DNA of 64,000 nucleotides from Acidobacteriota bacterium (GCA_016196065.1 JACPYL010000012.1:124001-188000); one strand, 5' to 3'; shown: positions 1-9,367, counted from the first letter of the stretch. Translations and numbers: made by a program. Notes: a model not told the origin generated them from the sequence alone.

Positions 1-1121
1 CGACTGGGGACTCCGCGTTCGACCAGGTAGGCGGCGGCGGCCCAGGCGTTCATGAAATTGGATTGGGCGTCGTGTTCCATTTTCTTCAAGTCAAATTCCA
101 CGGTGCGCATGAATCCGGTGACGAGCGGGAGCATGCTGGTGACGGTGTCGGCGGCAAGAAAAAGTGGTTCCTGACTCTCCTGCATATCTTTGTTGTAGGC
201 GAGGGGGAGGCCTTTTACGAGAGTCTGCAGGGTGGAGGCGTATCCCATGACGCGCGCCGACTTGCCTCTTACTAACTCGAGTAAGTCGGGATTCTTCTTT
301 TGCGGCATGGCGCTGCTGCCGGTGGAATAAGGCTCGGGCAACTCCACGAATCCGTAGGCGGGAGTGGAGAAGAGAATCATCTCTTCGGCCCAGCGGCTCA
401 GATGCAACGCCAGTTGCGCTAGTGTGTTGACGAATTCTATGGCGAAGTCGCGATCGCTGGTGGCGTCGATGCTGTTGGCGGTGGGCGCGTCGAAAGCGAG
501 ATCCTTGGCGATCTCCTGACGGTTGAGCGCGAGCGTGGCTCCGGCCACAGCGCCTGATCCAAGTGGGCATTGATTGGTGCGCCTTCGGCAATCCGCGAGG
601 CGGGTGCTATCGCGGAGGAACATCTCGGCATAAGCCAGAAGCCAGTGCGCAACGAGAACAGGCTCCGCAGGTTGCAGATGCGTGTAGGCGGGCATGGCTG
701 CCGGGCCGGCGGCGTCGGCGGGGGCGATGAGGGAGTCGATCCAGTCGGCCAGCTGGATTTGCAGGGTGTCAATGCCGGCGCGAACAAAGAGGCGGAGGTC
801 TGTGGCGATTTGTTCGTTGCGACTGCGTCCAGTGTGGAGTTTGTAGCCGGTGTCGCCGATTAATTTCGCGAGTTGCTTTTCTACGTAGTGGTGGACGTCT
901 TCCGCTTCGGAGTCGACGGGTTCGTGCTTTCCGATCTCGTCGAGGGCGGTTTGGATTTTCTCCAGTTCATCTTTCGTGAGAACCTGGGCGCGTTCGAGGG
1001 CACGGGCATGAGCCTTGCTGGCTGCGAGTTCGAAGAGGAGCAGGCGGCGATCGTAGGGGAACGAGCGCTGCCACTGTTCGAAGTCGGGATCGAGCGGTTG
1101 GCGGAAACGGCCGGACCACAT
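1..1121 (-). CDS. argH: Argininosuccinate lyase, C-terminal part beyond the window
   Basis: Last step of arginine synthesis: cleaves argininosuccinate to arginine and fumarate in the cytoplasm. Reading the minus strand from ATG at 1121 gives an uninterrupted frame of about 373 codons, opening MWSGRFRQPLDPDFEQW and running off the window start; the family is usually about 460 residues, so some 90 are missing. The fumarase/aspartase superfamily signature STGSSAMPQKKNPD is present, as are HTGRSRNEQ and THLQPAEP, both typical of ASL. It lies downstream of argF and argG on the same strand, but 378 bp of repeats separate it from argG. The family assignment is very secure. Confidence 0.95.
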   Translation of the reverse strand, partial: MWSGRFRQPLDPDFEQWQRSFPYDRRLLLFELAASKAHARALERAQVLTKDELEKIQTALDEIGKHEPVDSEAEDVHHYVEKQLAKLIGDTGYKLHTGRSRNEQIATDLRLFVRAGIDTLQIQLADWIDSLIAPADAAGPAAMPAYTHLQPAEPVLVAHWLLAYAEMFLRDSTRLADCRRRTNQCPLGSGAVAGATLALNRQEIAKDLAFDAPTANSIDATSDRDFAIEFVNTLAQLALHLSRWAEEMILFSTPAYGFVELPEPYSTGSSAMPQKKNPDLLELVRGKSARVMGYASTLQTLVKGLPLAYNKDMQESQEPLFLAADTVTSMLPLVTGFMRTVEFDLKKMEHDAQSNFMNAWAAAAYLVERGVPS

Positions 1122-1136
1122 TTTCACAACGCTACC

Positions 1137-1466
1137 TCGGGGGCTAAAGCCCCAATCACAAAGAGTCTATATCGCAGCGGTGAACCGCTGCGCCACCCAA
1201 AAGCAAAGGCAACGGACAACCGCCTGCGCCACCCAAAAAAAGTCAACGGAGAACCGCCGCGCCACCAAAAGCAAGTCGGCGGTGAACCACCGCGTCACGC
1301 AAAAGCAAAGTCAAGATCGTATTTGTTCATGTCTGCATTGGCTGGCGGTCGTTGACTCAACCTGCGCGTTCGCTTCTTTCGCCCCGTCGGGGCTGGCGTC
1401 CTTCTGACAAAAGAAACCCACGGCTTGCGCCGTGGGCTGTAATCTTACGCCGCTGCGCGGCTGCGG
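1137..1466. repeat. Intergenic palindrome cluster between argG and argH
   Basis: No gene is seen in the 378 bp between argH and argG. The interval holds a GGGGCTAAAGCCCC-type palindrome and several diverged copies of a phrase built on 'GGTGAACCGCTGCGCCACCCAAA' (written here only as its idea: an AACCGC block followed by CGCCACCCAAA). It also has CCCACGGCTTGCGCCGTGGG at 1418-1437, followed by a second small hairpin. The same pieces recur at 3.9-4.1, 7.3-7.4 and 49.1 kb. They look like REP-type elements, possibly also acting as transcription terminators; that role is inferred. Confidence 0.8.
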
Positions 1467-1499
1467 CAATTTGCTATTGTGACGCCGTCCTCGAACCGC

Positions 1500-2714
1500 T
1501 CATCCGACTTCGACCTGTTTTTCGGTTTGCGTCTTGGCGCGGACGCGGGAGGGGAGGCCGAGGATTTTGATGAAGCCTTCGGCATCTTTCTGATCGTAGC
1601 TGGCTCCCATGGTGAAAGACGAAAGATCGGTGCGGTAGAGCGAGTAATCGGATTTGCGTCCGGTCACGGTTACGTTGCCTTTGTAGAGCGAGAGGCCCAC
1701 GGCGCCAGTGATCGTTTGCTGGGTGGGCGCTACAAATGCGTCGAGCGCTTCGCGCAGCGGAGTGAACCAGAGGCCGAAGTAAACCAGTTCGGCATACTTC
1801 AGGGCGACGTGCTGCTTGAAGTGCAGCAGATCACGGTCGAGGCAGAGGGCTTCGAGTTCTCCGTGGGCGGTTAGGAGCAGAGTGCCTCCGGGAGTTTCGT
1901 AGCAGCCGCGGGATTTGATTCCTACGAAGCGATTTTCTACCAGGTCGATGCGTCCGACGGCGTTGCGTCCGGCGATTTCATTGAGAAGTTCGACCAGGGA
2001 AATGGGATCGAGCTTCATGCCATTGACGGATACGGGCACGCCTTTCTCGAATCCGATTTCTACTTTTTCTTCGCGGTCGGGAGCTTCCTGCGGAGATTTG
2101 GTCAGTTGCCAGGTGTTTTCGAAAGGCGCGTTGTTGGCGTCTTCGAGTTCCCCACCTTCATGGCTCAGGTGCCAGAGGTTGCGGTCGCGGGAATGAATCT
2201 TCTCGCGGCTGGCGGTTACGGAGATGCCGCGTTTTTCGGCATAGTCGAGGCAGTCTTCGCGCGACTTCAAATCCCATTCACGCCAGGGGGCAATTACTTT
2301 TAACTCGGGCGCGAGGGCTTGGTAGGCCATCTCGAAGCGAACCTGATCGTTGCCTTTGCCGGTGCATCCATGGCTGACGGCGGACGCGCCTTCGCGCAGG
2401 GCAACTTCGACCTGATGCTTCGCAATTACCGGACGAGCGAGCGACGTGCCCAAGAGATATTTGTTTTCGTAGACGGCTCCGGCTTGCAGCGCGGGCCACA
2501 CGTATTCGGTGAGGAATTCCTCGCGGAGATCTTCGACGACGACTTTGGCGGCGCCGGTCTTATAAGCTTTTTCGACTACGGCTTCGACGTCGTCACCTTG
2601 TCCCACATCGGCGACCATGGCGATGACTTCGCAGGCGTAGTTTTCCTTCAGCCAGGGAATGATGATCGAAGTATCCAGTCCGCCGGAATAGGCGAGGACA
2701 ATTTTCTCAGGCAT
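1500..2714 (-). CDS. argG: Argininosuccinate synthase
   Basis: Joins citrulline and aspartate, using ATP, to make argininosuccinate. The product is 404 residues, normal for the family. The N-terminal nucleotide-binding loop AYSGGLDTS is at residues 8-16, and the characteristic [15 protein letters not shown] segment follows. The start overlaps the end of argF by 8 bp, and an AAGGAG-like ribosome site lies inside the last codons of argF, so the two genes are probably translated in series. Together with argF and argH this covers the ornithine-to-arginine branch. Confidence 0.97.
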   Translation of the reverse strand: MPEKIVLAYSGGLDTSIIIPWLKENYACEVIAMVADVGQGDDVEAVVEKAYKTGAAKVVVEDLREEFLTEYVWPALQAGAVYENKYLLGTSLARPVIAKHQVEVALREGASAVSHGCTGKGNDQVRFEMAYQALAPELKVIAPWREWDLKSREDCLDYAEKRGISVTASREKIHSRDRNLWHLSHEGGELEDANNAPFENTWQLTKSPQEAPDREEKVEIGFEKGVPVSVNGMKLDPISLVELLNEIAGRNAVGRIDLVENRFVGIKSRGCYETPGGTLLLTAHGELEALCLDRDLLHFKQHVALKYAELVYFGLWFTPLREALDAFVAPTQQTITGAVGLSLYKGNVTVTGRKSDYSLYRTDLSSFTMGASYDQKDAEGFIKILGLPSRVRAKTQTEKQVEVG

Positions 2715-3714
2715 GCGCGCTCCTTACGGGCAAGCGGCCCACGCCGTTGCCGAGCAGCCACATCAAGATGGCTTTTTGAATATGCAGGCGATTTTCCGCC
2801 TGGTCGAAAACGACCGAGCTGGGAGAGTCTATCACTTCGTTGGTGACTTCCCATCCGCGATGCGCAGGCAAACAGTGCATGAACAGGGCATGCGGAGCGG
2901 CGTCCTGCATGAGGTCGCTATTGACCTGATAGGGCGCGAACAATGCGGAGCGGGAATTGGCTTCGTGCTCCTGTCCCATACTGGCCCAGACATCGGTGTA
3001 CACGGCGTCAGCTCCGGCGACTGCCTCGCGCGGATCGGTGTAGATGTTGATCGCAGCTCCGCTTTGTTCGGCGATCGCTTCGGCAGCTTCCACAATCGCT
3101 GCGAGAGGAGCGTGGGAAGCGGGAGTCGCAATCGAGACCGATGTTCCCAGCGCGGCCCCGGCCAGCAGCAGCGAGTGCGCGACGTTGTTGCCATCGCCAA
3201 CATAGGCGAGATGCACTTTCGAGAGACTGCCGAAGTGCTCTTGCAAAGTGAAGAGGTCGGCGAGCGCCTGACAAGGGTGCTCGAGATCGCTGAGCGCGTT
3301 GATCACGGGGACATCGGCATGAGCGGCCATGTCCTCGACGGTCGAATGCCGGAAAGTGCGGAGCACGATGAGGTCGATCCAACGCTCGAGATTATGCGCG
3401 ATGTCGCTGAGCGATTCGCGGGCGTCGAGGCGGCTGGCGGTTTGGTCGACGAAGAAAGTGGAACCGCCCAGGCTGTCCATGCCGGCTTCAAAAGTGAGGC
3501 GGGTGCGCAGGGAGGGCTTTTCGAAGAACATCACCATCTGCTTGCCGGCGAGCGCGCTGCGGAAGTCAGCGGGGCGCTCCTTGAGCATGGCGGTCAGGTT
3601 GAAGAGAGCGTGAATCTCGTGGGGAGCGAGATCGTGCGTGGAGATGAGGTCGCGCGCGGGGATCTCCGGTTGTGGCTTGGGGGCGTTCGTTGATTCGATG
3701 GTCTGCGTTCTCAT
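2707..3714 (-). CDS. argF: Ornithine carbamoyltransferase
   Basis: Transfers the carbamoyl group to ornithine to form citrulline. The carbamoyl-phosphate site FEKPSLRTR is at residues 64-72, HPCQALAD at 146-153, the ornithine-type DVWASMG loop follows, and HCLPAHRG starts near 280. The frame is open up to ATG at 3789. I prefer ATG 3714 (335 aa, a normal length), because the extra 25 residues are basic and proline-rich and the upstream start lies within a possible regulatory site. The 3' end overlaps argG by 8 bp. Confidence 0.95.
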   Translation of the reverse strand: MRTQTIESTNAPKPQPEIPARDLISTHDLAPHEIHALFNLTAMLKERPADFRSALAGKQMVMFFEKPSLRTRLTFEAGMDSLGGSTFFVDQTASRLDARESLSDIAHNLERWIDLIVLRTFRHSTVEDMAAHADVPVINALSDLEHPCQALADLFTLQEHFGSLSKVHLAYVGDGNNVAHSLLLAGAALGTSVSIATPASHAPLAAIVEAAEAIAEQSGAAINIYTDPREAVAGADAVYTDVWASMGQEHEANSRSALFAPYQVNSDLMQDAAPHALFMHCLPAHRGWEVTNEVIDSPSSVVFDQAENRLHIQKAILMWLLGNGVGRLPVRSAHA

Positions 3715-3778
3715 GGTCGCGGGCTGCGTGCTCCTGGCTTTCCGGGGGCGGTGTGCGCGCTCCCGTTTTGTCTCTGGA

Positions 3779-3808
3779 TTAATATTCATTCAGATGCATA
3801 AGTATCCA
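3779..3808 (-). promoter_or_regulatory. Possible ArgR-type operator upstream of argF
   Basis: On the argF strand, TGGATACTTATGCA (3808-3795) fits the TGNAT-N4-ATNCA core of the ARG box exactly. TGAATGAATATTAA (3792-3779) fits with one mismatch. The two cores are 16 bp apart centre to centre, not the 21 bp known in enterobacteria. No argR gene is in the window, so control by ArgR is only a suggestion. Confidence 0.3.
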
Positions 3809-3916
3809 TTGGGGTTGGCGGGGATGTCAAGGGGAAATACGGGCGGGGATGGCGGGAGTAATGAGGGTCGATATCGCGAGCCGATTTTCGGAAGACAGGA
3901 CGGCCGTAAAGACGTT

Positions 3917-4110
3917 CTTTCGCCCCGTTGGGGCTGGTCTGACATACGACCTAACCCACGGCTTGCGCCGTGGGCTGCAATCTTGCGCCGCTACGCGGCT
4001 GCAGTGACCCACGGCTTGTGCCGTGGCTGCAATCTTGCGCCGCTACGCGGCTGCAGTGACCCACGGCTTCTGCCGTGGGCTGTAATCTTGCGCGGCTTCG
4101 CGGCTGGAGT
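3917..4110. repeat. Tandem 52-53 bp palindrome array (three units)
   Basis: The interval between argF and the next gene (about 330 bp) has no coding sequence. It carries three head-to-tail units of 53 and 52 bp starting near 3955, 4008 and 4060. Each has two hairpins: one on CCCACGGCTTGCGCCGTGGG and one on CGCCGCTACGCGGCTGCAG. A shorter CGCCCCGTTGGGGCTGG motif precedes them. Single copies of the same unit occur near 1418 and 7390. Confidence 0.85.
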
Positions 4111-4118
4111 TGACTCGC

Positions 4119-5303
4119 CTAGACGGGGAACATCATGCCGTCGCGGCGTTGGGGCCTCGACTGGGCTACTTTGGCGGTGACGGCGCCGGACATTACTTTC
4201 TTCAAGGCGTCCTGGAACTGGTCCATTTCGGGGCGGGTTCCGACGGTGATGCGGGCGTAGGTGGGCCAGACGGGCCAGATGCGTCCGATGAATACTTTTT
4301 GTGTGGCCATGGCGTCGATCACTTCTTTTGCAGGACGTTTGGTGTCGAGCATGAAGCAGTTCGATTCGGAACGGACGTAGGAGTATCCATTGCGATCGAG
4401 CCACTGGAAAGTTTCTTCGCGGATGCCGGCGTTGATCTTCTTGCGCTCCTGCACCAGGCCGGTGTGTTTCAGGCTGGCAGTGGCAGCAACCATGGCGGTG
4501 ACGGGCATGAAGTTCCATCCGCCGAAGTTGTGAATCTTTTCGAGCAGCTCGGGACGGGCGATGGCGGCGCCGCAGCGCAGACCGGCCATTCCATAAAGTT
4601 TCGAAAACGTGCGCAGAACGATCACGTCCTTGTCGGCTTTGACCAGATCGAGTGCGGTGGTCGCGTCGGAGAAATGGATGTAGGCTTCGTCGATCAAAAC
4701 GATCGAACCTTTCGGTTTGTTCTCCACCAGGTACTCAATATCGGAGTGGCTGGTGAGCGTGCCGGTGGGATTGTTAGGGGAGCAGACGTAGAAGACGCCT
4801 GCATCGGAACCGGCGGCCAGCATGGCTTTTACGTCGTGAGCGTAGGTCCTGGTGAGCGGAACTTTGACGACTCGCGCGCCGACGGCGGCGGCGGCAAACA
4901 TTCCGGCTTCGTATCCGGGGTCGGCGGTGACGTAGGAGTGGGCCGGCGATGTGAAGGCGCACACGCTGTGATGAAGAGCGTCGCTTGATCCAGGATAGAT
5001 GTGAACGTAGTCCGGCTTGAGGCCTTCGGTTTCGGCGATGGTTTTCGCGAGATCTTCGGTGAGGCCGTCTAGGTAGCGTCCGCCCTGCGGGGTGATGGTA
5101 ACGACCGCCTCGCGGGCGGAGACGCAGGGGCCGAGCGGGTTTTCATTGGCGTCGATCATGATCGAACCGGCCGGCGGATGATGTTCACGCGCGCGGGCGA
5201 GCATGGGTTCGGTGACAATGCGCAAGGCGACGGCAGCGGAAGCTGCGGTAGTCAGGCTGAGGAACGATCGGCGGGACGTGGAAGCAGGAGTAGAAGCCAT
5301 CAC
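4119..5303 (-). CDS. Tat-signal PLP-dependent aminotransferase (HisC-like fold type I)
   Basis: A 394-residue aminotransferase of class I/II resembling histidinol-phosphate aminotransferase. The N-terminus carries a twin-arginine signal (TSRRSFLSL followed by a hydrophobic, Ala-rich stretch), so the folded enzyme is probably exported with its cofactor. Substrate-site features are DANENPLGP at 51-59, SPNNPTG at 175-181, DEAY at 205-208 and the PLP lysine K235 in TFSKLYGMAGLR. A GAGG-type ribosome site precedes the start. Export is unusual for an amino-acid biosynthetic fold, so this is unlikely to be the housekeeping HisC. The true substrate cannot be read from sequence. Confidence 0.85.
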   Translation of the reverse strand: MMASTPASTSRRSFLSLTTAASAAVALRIVTEPMLARAREHHPPAGSIMIDANENPLGPCVSAREAVVTITPQGGRYLDGLTEDLAKTIAETEGLKPDYVHIYPGSSDALHHSVCAFTSPAHSYVTADPGYEAGMFAAAAVGARVVKVPLTRTYAHDVKAMLAAGSDAGVFYVCSPNNPTGTLTSHSDIEYLVENKPKGSIVLIDEAYIHFSDATTALDLVKADKDVIVLRTFSKLYGMAGLRCGAAIARPELLEKIHNFGGWNFMPVTAMVAATASLKHTGLVQERKKINAGIREETFQWLDRNGYSYVRSESNCFMLDTKRPAKEVIDAMATQKVFIGRIWPVWPTYARITVGTRPEMDQFQDALKKVMSGAVTAKVAQSRPQRRDGMMFPV

Positions 5304-5360
5304 TCACCTCGTGGCGGACAGTTTACCCCAGTTCTCAGTTCCCGGTTCGCAGTTCTCAGG

Positions 5361-6623
5361 TTAACTTGCGTCGGCTTCGGCGTCGGCTAGCTCGGGAACG
5401 AGGCGGTTTTTATTGCTGCCGCCGTCGTCTCCGGTGACGAATGCGGCGATCACGAGCGAGATGAGCAGCAGTGCTGCGGCTAGATACCACGGGGCTCCGG
5501 CTAGCGTGTGGGCGGGGGCGATAAAGTAGGCGAAAGTCAGTGAGAACATTCCCGGTCCAATCAACATCGCGACGCCGCGCAGGGATGCGATTGCACCCTG
5601 CAATTCTCCTTGTACTGAGCCCGAGACACGCTTCGTCATGAGGGCTTGCGAAGTGGGTCCGGCGAGCGACCAGAGTGAGTTGACGAGGATGGATCCCAGG
5701 AACATCGAAGTGGACCAGGACACTCCGTACATGGCGAAGCCAACGGCGGCGAAGAATAGTCCGGTAAGGAGTGCGCGGCGTTCGCCGAGCGCTTTCACGA
5801 TGGGACCGACGAGTCCGGACATGACGATCGAGGTGACGCCGACGACGGCGAGCGACAGTCCAACCATGCGCTGGTTCCATCCAAAGCGGTAGATCACATA
5901 CAGGACGAAGACGGTGAGATAAACCTCGTGCGCGACGTAGCCGAGGAAGTTGACGGCGGCGAGTCCCATCAGTTCCGCGTGCGAGCGGAGCAGGCGGAGA
6001 GCGCCGAGGGGATTCGCATTTTCCCAGCGCAAGCGCGGCTGACGTTTCTCAGGCGCGAGCGACTCGGGCAACACAAACAATCCATACATCGCGTTCAGCA
6101 GGCTGCCGCCGCATCCCACCCAGAAGGGGAGACGCGGGTTGTACATGCCGAGCCATCCACCTAACGCTGGACCCAGCACAAAACCGACACCAAAAGCCGC
6201 GCCCAGCAGGCCAAATGCTTTGGAGCGTTTCTCCGGCGGGGTGACGTCGCTGATGTAGGCGGTGGCGGTGGGAATGCTGGCGGAGGTGATGCCGGAGAGC
6301 AGGCGTCCGAGAAAAAGCCAGCTAATGTTGGGCGCGAGCGCCATGATGAGGTAGTCGAGGGAGAGGCCGAAGTTGGAGATCAGGATCACGCGACGGCGGC
6401 CGAAGCGGTCGGAGAGTAGTCCGAGGACAGGCGCGAAGAAGAATTGCATCAGCGCCCACGTCGTGATGAAGAGGCCGAGATATTCCGAAGCGCGCGCGGT
6501 GTTGCCGCCGAGAAAATCGGAGATCAGTTTCGGCATGACGGGCGCAACCACGCCGAAAGACAACATGTCGATGAGGACCGTGACAAAGATGAAACTGAGG
6601 GCGGCGTGACGTTTACCGAGCAT
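5361..6623 (-). CDS. MFS efflux transporter, TetA-like
   Basis: A 420-residue major facilitator with about 12 hydrophobic segments. It opens MLGKRHAALSFIFVTVLIDM and has the loop 2-3 motif GLLSDRFGRRRV that marks proton-driven drug exporters of the TCR/Tet type. The frame is open further upstream (to 6842), but ATG 6623 puts the protein in register with the family and overlaps the end of the TetR gene by 11 bp. The pair therefore looks like a regulator-exporter operon. The exported compound is unknown. Confidence 0.88.
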   Translation of the reverse strand: MLGKRHAALSFIFVTVLIDMLSFGVVAPVMPKLISDFLGGNTARASEYLGLFITTWALMQFFFAPVLGLLSDRFGRRRVILISNFGLSLDYLIMALAPNISWLFLGRLLSGITSASIPTATAYISDVTPPEKRSKAFGLLGAAFGVGFVLGPALGGWLGMYNPRLPFWVGCGGSLLNAMYGLFVLPESLAPEKRQPRLRWENANPLGALRLLRSHAELMGLAAVNFLGYVAHEVYLTVFVLYVIYRFGWNQRMVGLSLAVVGVTSIVMSGLVGPIVKALGERRALLTGLFFAAVGFAMYGVSWSTSMFLGSILVNSLWSLAGPTSQALMTKRVSGSVQGELQGAIASLRGVAMLIGPGMFSLTFAYFIAPAHTLAGAPWYLAAALLLISLVIAAFVTGDDGGSNKNRLVPELADAEADAS

Positions 6624-7212
6624 GAGAGTTCTCCTGCAGATACGATGAGATGGTGTCGAGAGAGTGCAGCCAGAGATCGACGGCGTGGTCGATGCGCGGC
6701 CGGTCGCGGGAAGCGCAGTAGTCGAGCATGAAGCCGCGAAAGCCAGCGAGGACGATAGTGGCGAAGGCATGCGCGTCCTTGCCGGGTAGCCCTTTGCGGA
6801 GCAACGGAGCGGCGACGAAATCAATCCAGTCCTGCACTGCATTGTGCAGGAAGTCGCCGAAGCGTTTGGGATGGCGCAGGGCGAGCGCGTACGTCTCGAA
6901 GAAAAATTGGAACAGGCGTTCAGACTGGGGAGCGGACATCTGCATCCAGATGGCGCGGCAAGCGTCGGATGGGCGGTCGTACTTTGCTTCGCGCATGGCG
7001 CCGAAAGTGCTTCGCTGGCGCTCGCGCAAACGGGTGAGCGCTTTGACGATCAGCTCTTCTTTGGACCCGAAATAGTAAAGGAGTACGCGGGGGCTGGAGC
7101 CTACCGCTTTGGCAAGAGGACGCAGGGACAATTCAGCGACGCCGTGTTTGACGAGGTAGCCGACGATATCGTCGAGCAACTCGGCGGGACGGGACTGGCT
7201 CGCGATCCTCAC
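6613..7212 (-). CDS. TetR-family transcriptional regulator
   Basis: A 199-residue protein with an N-terminal helix-turn-helix of TetR type (residues about 10-55: LSLRPLAKAVGSSPRVLLYYFGSKEELI) and a helical ligand-binding C-terminal part. It is translated just ahead of the MFS exporter and overlaps it by 11 bp. It probably represses its own operon until an inducer, likely a substrate of the pump, binds. Target and inducer are inferred from family and position only. Confidence 0.9.
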   Translation of the reverse strand: MRIASQSRPAELLDDIVGYLVKHGVAELSLRPLAKAVGSSPRVLLYYFGSKEELIVKALTRLRERQRSTFGAMREAKYDRPSDACRAIWMQMSAPQSERLFQFFFETYALALRHPKRFGDFLHNAVQDWIDFVAAPLLRKGLPGKDAHAFATIVLAGFRGFMLDYCASRDRPRIDHAVDLWLHSLDTISSYLQENSHAR

Positions 7213-7319
7213 GATGAGGCAGAGCGTAGCATAAATGAAACGAGTGTTTCAAGTATGAGGCTGCGAGCCGTGAAGCGGCACAAGCGGTGGGTCACATCGG
7301 GCAGAAGAGAAAAGCCCCA

Positions 7320-7440
7320 ATGAGGCGACATCTAGCAATGGGATCGATTCTTCCGCCCCTTCAGGGCTCGCGTCTCCTAACGAAACAAACCCACGGCTTG
7401 CGCCGTGGGCTGCATTCTTCCGCCGCTTCGCGGCTTTCGC
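7320..7440. repeat. Single copy of the CCCACGGC-type palindrome
   Basis: The 278-bp gap upstream of tetR has no convincing gene. It carries CGCCCCTTCAGGGCTCG, then CCCACGGCTTGCGCCGTGGG at 7390-7409, then a CCGCCGCTTCGCGGC hairpin. The order and spacing match the repeat units at 1.4 and 3.9-4.1 kb. Confidence 0.8.
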
Positions 7441-7490
7441 GATGTGGTTGGGTACCGGTTAAAAGGGGCTCCGGTTAAAAGCGGCTCGGG

Positions 7491-8033
7491 TTAAAAGCGG
7501 AGCACGACTCCGGCGGAGTAGCGCATGTTGTTGAGGTTGGATCCGTTGCTGCGAATCTGCAGGAAGTCGGCCTGGCCCAGGCGAACGCTGAGCAAGGGAG
7601 CGATGTTCAGGTCAACGCCTCCGCCGACGGCCCAGGCAGCGTCGGTTTCAGAAACGCTAACGCCGGCGGATCCGCCCGAAAGACGCGCGGCACCGCCGAG
7701 GGCATGAACAAAGGGAGTGAGATGGGTCGGATTCGGCAAGCGCAAGGTCGGGCCGAACATGAAGGTGTGGTACTTGGTGTGGATGGGGATGCCCAGAAAC
7801 TCAGGAGTTCCATACATGCCGCCGAAATCGCCGGTCACGCCGACATAGCGGTTAAAGTAACCGCTCAACGAGGCATTCCATCCGTTGAGGTTGAAGTCAC
7901 TCAGGCTGGGGGTGCCGGTACCGGCACGGAAATACTGGAAGCCGCCAAAGACTTCCGCGCGAGGCGCGTCTTGAGCCAAAACTTGTCCAGTCAGAAGGGA
8001 TGCGAAAAAAAGTACAGCGAGAATCCGGTGCAT
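7491..8033 (-). CDS. Small outer-membrane beta-barrel protein
   Basis: A 180-residue protein with a clear signal peptide (MHRILAVLFFASLLTGQVLAQ) followed by alternating hydrophobic/polar strands rich in Gly and aromatics. It ends in VVLRF, with the C-terminal phenylalanine that Gram-negative barrels use for outer-membrane assembly. The size suits an eight-stranded OmpA/OmpX-type barrel. No enzyme motif is visible; a structural or adhesion role is a guess. Confidence 0.75.
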   Translation of the reverse strand: MHRILAVLFFASLLTGQVLAQDAPRAEVFGGFQYFRAGTGTPSLSDFNLNGWNASLSGYFNRYVGVTGDFGGMYGTPEFLGIPIHTKYHTFMFGPTLRLPNPTHLTPFVHALGGAARLSGGSAGVSVSETDAAWAVGGGVDLNIAPLLSVRLGQADFLQIRSNGSNLNNMRYSAGVVLRF

Positions 8034-8211
8034 AGTTCTCTCCTATTGGTTTTCCGGCGGTACGCACACGAGTACGTTGCGGCGCATCGGGACGCGCCCG
8101 CTGGAAACGTCACATTGAATGTTGGTCTCTGTCGAAGTTGGATGCGGAGTAGTTGCCCAGTGGTCGCCTACGAAGAAACCCCACTGGACATGAACTTTGG
8201 AATCGGAACCG

Positions 8212-8748
8212 TTACTGTCGAAGCCCGATCCAACCTTCGGAAACCACCATCGAGTTTCCGGGATTGTGGGGATCGTATTTCACCGAACTGGGCACGCCGA
8301 GACGGCAGGAATGAAGGTTGATCCACTGGCGCAGATAGGTGACGTCCTGGGAAGCTTCATAGGAAACTCCGGCCACGTCGTATTGATAGATGAGCATCGT
8401 GGCGGGCGGTTCGGAAGGAAGCTCCTGGACGTCAATGACCGTGCCGTCCGTGATGCGGCCGACTTCGGAGAGCCAGGTGCGGCGCTTGCGCTCCAGTTCG
8501 TCCGCAGTTTTAGGCTTGCGTCGAAACAAGACATAGCTCATCGCGGCCAAGGCAAGCGCGCCCAGGGCTAATGTGTAAGTGCCGAAAGGAATAACAGCCT
8601 CCGAAAGTCTTCCGGGATCAGTGTTTCCGGTAGTGCATTCAGCATAAATGCAAAATGCAGTTGCGGAAAGTGAACGGAAGTGTGCTCTTGAGGCGAAGAT
8701 TGTGGGCGGGAAACCAGATTTGACAACAAAGTGACATTTCGCTGACAA
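8212..8748 (-). CDS. Membrane-anchored protein with DUF3592-like domain; start uncertain
   Basis: The reliable part begins with one membrane helix (TYTLALGALALAAMSYVLF). A domain follows with the pattern of DUF3592: a first strand around GTVIDVQELP, IYQYDVAGVSYEAS, then LGVPSSVKYDPHNPGNSMV. Function is unknown. The first 50 or so residues of the open frame are low-quality sequence, so the real start is probably closer to the helix, perhaps at a rare start codon after the GGAGG near 8600. It stands alone between an outer-membrane protein and a non-coding stretch. Confidence 0.55.
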   Translation of the reverse strand: MSAKCHFVVKSGFPPTIFASRAHFRSLSATAFCIYAECTTGNTDPGRLSEAVIPFGTYTLALGALALAAMSYVLFRRKPKTADELERKRRTWLSEVGRITDGTVIDVQELPSEPPATMLIYQYDVAGVSYEASQDVTYLRQWINLHSCRLGVPSSVKYDPHNPGNSMVVSEGWIGLRQ

Positions 8749-9127
8749 CTGAGGTTGAACGGTGCCCTACATTGACGGCACTTGGCTGGCCCTGCGCCGC
8801 ACTCGTTTCCGGCGCCGTTGGACATCTCTCCAGGGATGGCTGACGGGGTTGGGGACGCTTAGGTCACTCCAAGCATGACTTGTGTGGCCAGGGCAGCGTT
8901 TCAAACCGAACGCGGATTTTCGGAGTGAAAGTCGCGGGGGACAAAACGGGCTAGCACTGCCGATTCGTTCCGCGCTCGGGAAATGGCCGGAGTGTCCCCC
9001 GGCCTTTTTTTATTGCCTCCGATTTGGGTTTGCGAGGGGTTTCAGTCGTGCCTCCGGCACTGCAACGGAACGGTGTCACGATACCCGCCAGTAAACTGGC
9101 GGGCTATTTTCGAACGTCCCTCCGGGA
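8749..9127. other. Non-coding interval with repeats and an orphan terminator
   Basis: No convincing gene lies between the DUF3592-like gene and the GH30 gene (about 600 bp). Within it are an intrinsic terminator at 8985-9011 and a palindrome cluster at 9046-9127 (CGTGCCTCCGGCACTG, CCCGCCAGTAAACTGGCGGG, GTCCCTCCGGGAC). The same three palindromes occur, in another order, at 55.9-56.0 kb. Confidence 0.6.
8985..9011 (+). terminator. Intrinsic terminator without an obvious plus-strand gene
   Basis: GGCCGG, an 8-bp loop region and CCGGCC are followed directly by seven T residues. On the plus strand there is no gene upstream for over 1 kb, so it may end a small RNA transcribed from about 8.83-8.98 kb. 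Confidence 0.6.
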
Positions 9128-9367
9128 CGAGACGACGGTCGCTGATTGTCGGGAAGACAACATCCTCAACAGGGCAAAGGCCATCCAGTAAGGCACACCA
9201 CCGTTAGGACCGCACCACGCACAGAACCGCACCACCCATAGAACAACATCACCTATCACAGGATGCTGTGACACGTGCGCTTGGCGGTGCTCCGGTTGGC
9301 GCGGGTAGAATATGGGTTCCTGCCGGAGTATTTGCTCTTTCGTCACGATGAAGAGGGAGCCACAATC

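Noticed and set aside
3715-3789. Longer N-terminus of ornithine carbamoyltransferase
   Set aside because: Extra residues are basic and unlike the family, and the start codon would lie within the possible operator.
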